From Clostridia bacterium (GTDB lineage: Bacteria > Bacillota > Clostridia > Oscillospirales > CAG-272), in the NCBI GenBank assembly GCA_017504625.1, contig JAFVQU010000020.1, positions 124,001 to 188,000 on the forward strand: a stretch of DNA of 64,000 nt. The letters are read 5' to 3'. This document shows positions 63,766 through 64,000 of the stretch, one piece after another. Positions within the stretch are counted from its first letter, which is position 1; each line of letters begins with the position of its first letter. The position numbers and the translations under genes were made by a program. The notes under the pieces were generated by a model that saw only the letters and a program-made list of their open reading frames with translations, ran no database searches and was not told where the DNA came from.

Positions 63766-64000
63766 TTATATAAGTCCAAGATGAACGAATGCGTTGTAGA
63801 TTCCGTCCTTATCAACGTCAGTTGTGACGTAATCCGCAAGCTCCTTTATAGGCCCGGTAGCGTTGCCCATAGCGACAGCCAACCCTACTGTTTGCATCAT
63901 TTCAAAGTCGTTGCCGCTATCGCCGAATGCAATGGAATCGGACATTGGTGCGCCAATGTGAGCCATGAATTTCTCAATAGCAGTAGCCTTGTTGACCCCC
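63766..64000 (-). CDS. Cof-type HAD-IIB phosphatase, C-terminal part
   Basis: The last 77 codons of a gene that enters from beyond the window edge; its N-terminus is not visible. NKATAIEKF supplies the motif III lysine, IAFGDSGNDFEMMQTVGLAVAMGNA is motif IV (GDSxND, positions given from about residue 20 of the fragment) and ADYVTTDVDKDGIY is the Cof-family ending. Such enzymes dephosphorylate sugar phosphates or nucleotides in the cytoplasm; substrate unknown. Confidence 0.9.
   Translation of the reverse strand, partial: GVNKATAIEKFMAHIGAPMSDSIAFGDSGNDFEMMQTVGLAVAMGNATGPIKELADYVTTDVDKDGIYNAFVHLGLI

Noticed and set aside
1..64000. CRISPR array or tRNA genes
   Set aside because: No regularly spaced direct repeats of 23-40 bases and no tRNA cloverleaf with a TTCRA arm were noticed; the only tandem repeats are the 15-base triplet at 44641 and the protein-level modules of lipoprotein 3.

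Overview
The window looks like chromosomal DNA of a low-to-moderate-GC, spore-forming Clostridia (Bacillota), probably a gut lineage. The evidence is a 492-residue SpoIVA, Gram-positive lipoprotein signal peptides, an S-layer-homology protein, a large-type SRP RNA with an Alu domain beside dnaX-ebfC-recR, a FakB-FakA pair, and strong Shine-Dalgarno sites with near-consensus sigma-A promoters, most carrying a TGn-extended -10. No organism name can be given from sequence alone.

Layout. (1) 1-20 kb, all on the minus strand: an edge-truncated ORF and a cytoplasmic GH95-type glycosidase, then four giant paralogous lipoproteins (1263, 1292, 1698 and 1270 aa). Each lipoprotein gene is its own promoter-to-terminator unit. 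They contain jelly-roll-like modules, and the third has its C-terminal module three times. I recognise no named family for them; they are the main uncharacterised protein system here. (2) 20-32.5 kb: radA; an operon of two ABC exporters (each with an N-terminal PH-like part and zinc ribbon) around a DUF1854 protein; spoIVA; murA; a DUF3810 membrane protein and an RluA-type pseudouridine synthase. (3) 32.6-39.3 kb: an SLH protein, then an accessory patch dominated by a 1286-codon polyvalent-type ORF with a damaged protease motif and no visible ribosome binding site. Four promoter-plus-stem cassettes (A-D), opposite in strand to this ORF, lie in and just before it. A small membrane protein, an Xre-type regulator and a flavodoxin-like protein follow. 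(4) 39.4-46.3 kb, minus strand: rlmB-type methyltransferase, a degenerate P-type-ATPase-like protein, a B12/radical SAM protein and its DUF2344 partner, apparently one operon; also a small membrane protein. (5) 46.4-64 kb: aminotransferase, flavin reductase, SH3 lipoprotein, polA-nitroreductase-MBL hydrolase, SRP RNA, dnaX-ebfC-recR-DUF3737, topB, fakB-fakA, a DUF4349 lipoprotein and a partial HAD phosphatase.

How the genes fit together. Most of 20-64 kb is housekeeping: repair and replication, translation and RNA modification, cell wall, sporulation, lipid salvage. The two regions worth attention are the lipoprotein array with its glycosidase neighbour (inferred: surface polymer binding or handling) and the antisense promoter/stem cassettes at domain linkers of the polyvalent-type ORF. 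All RNA structures and promoters were read by eye, so they need folding and comparative tests.
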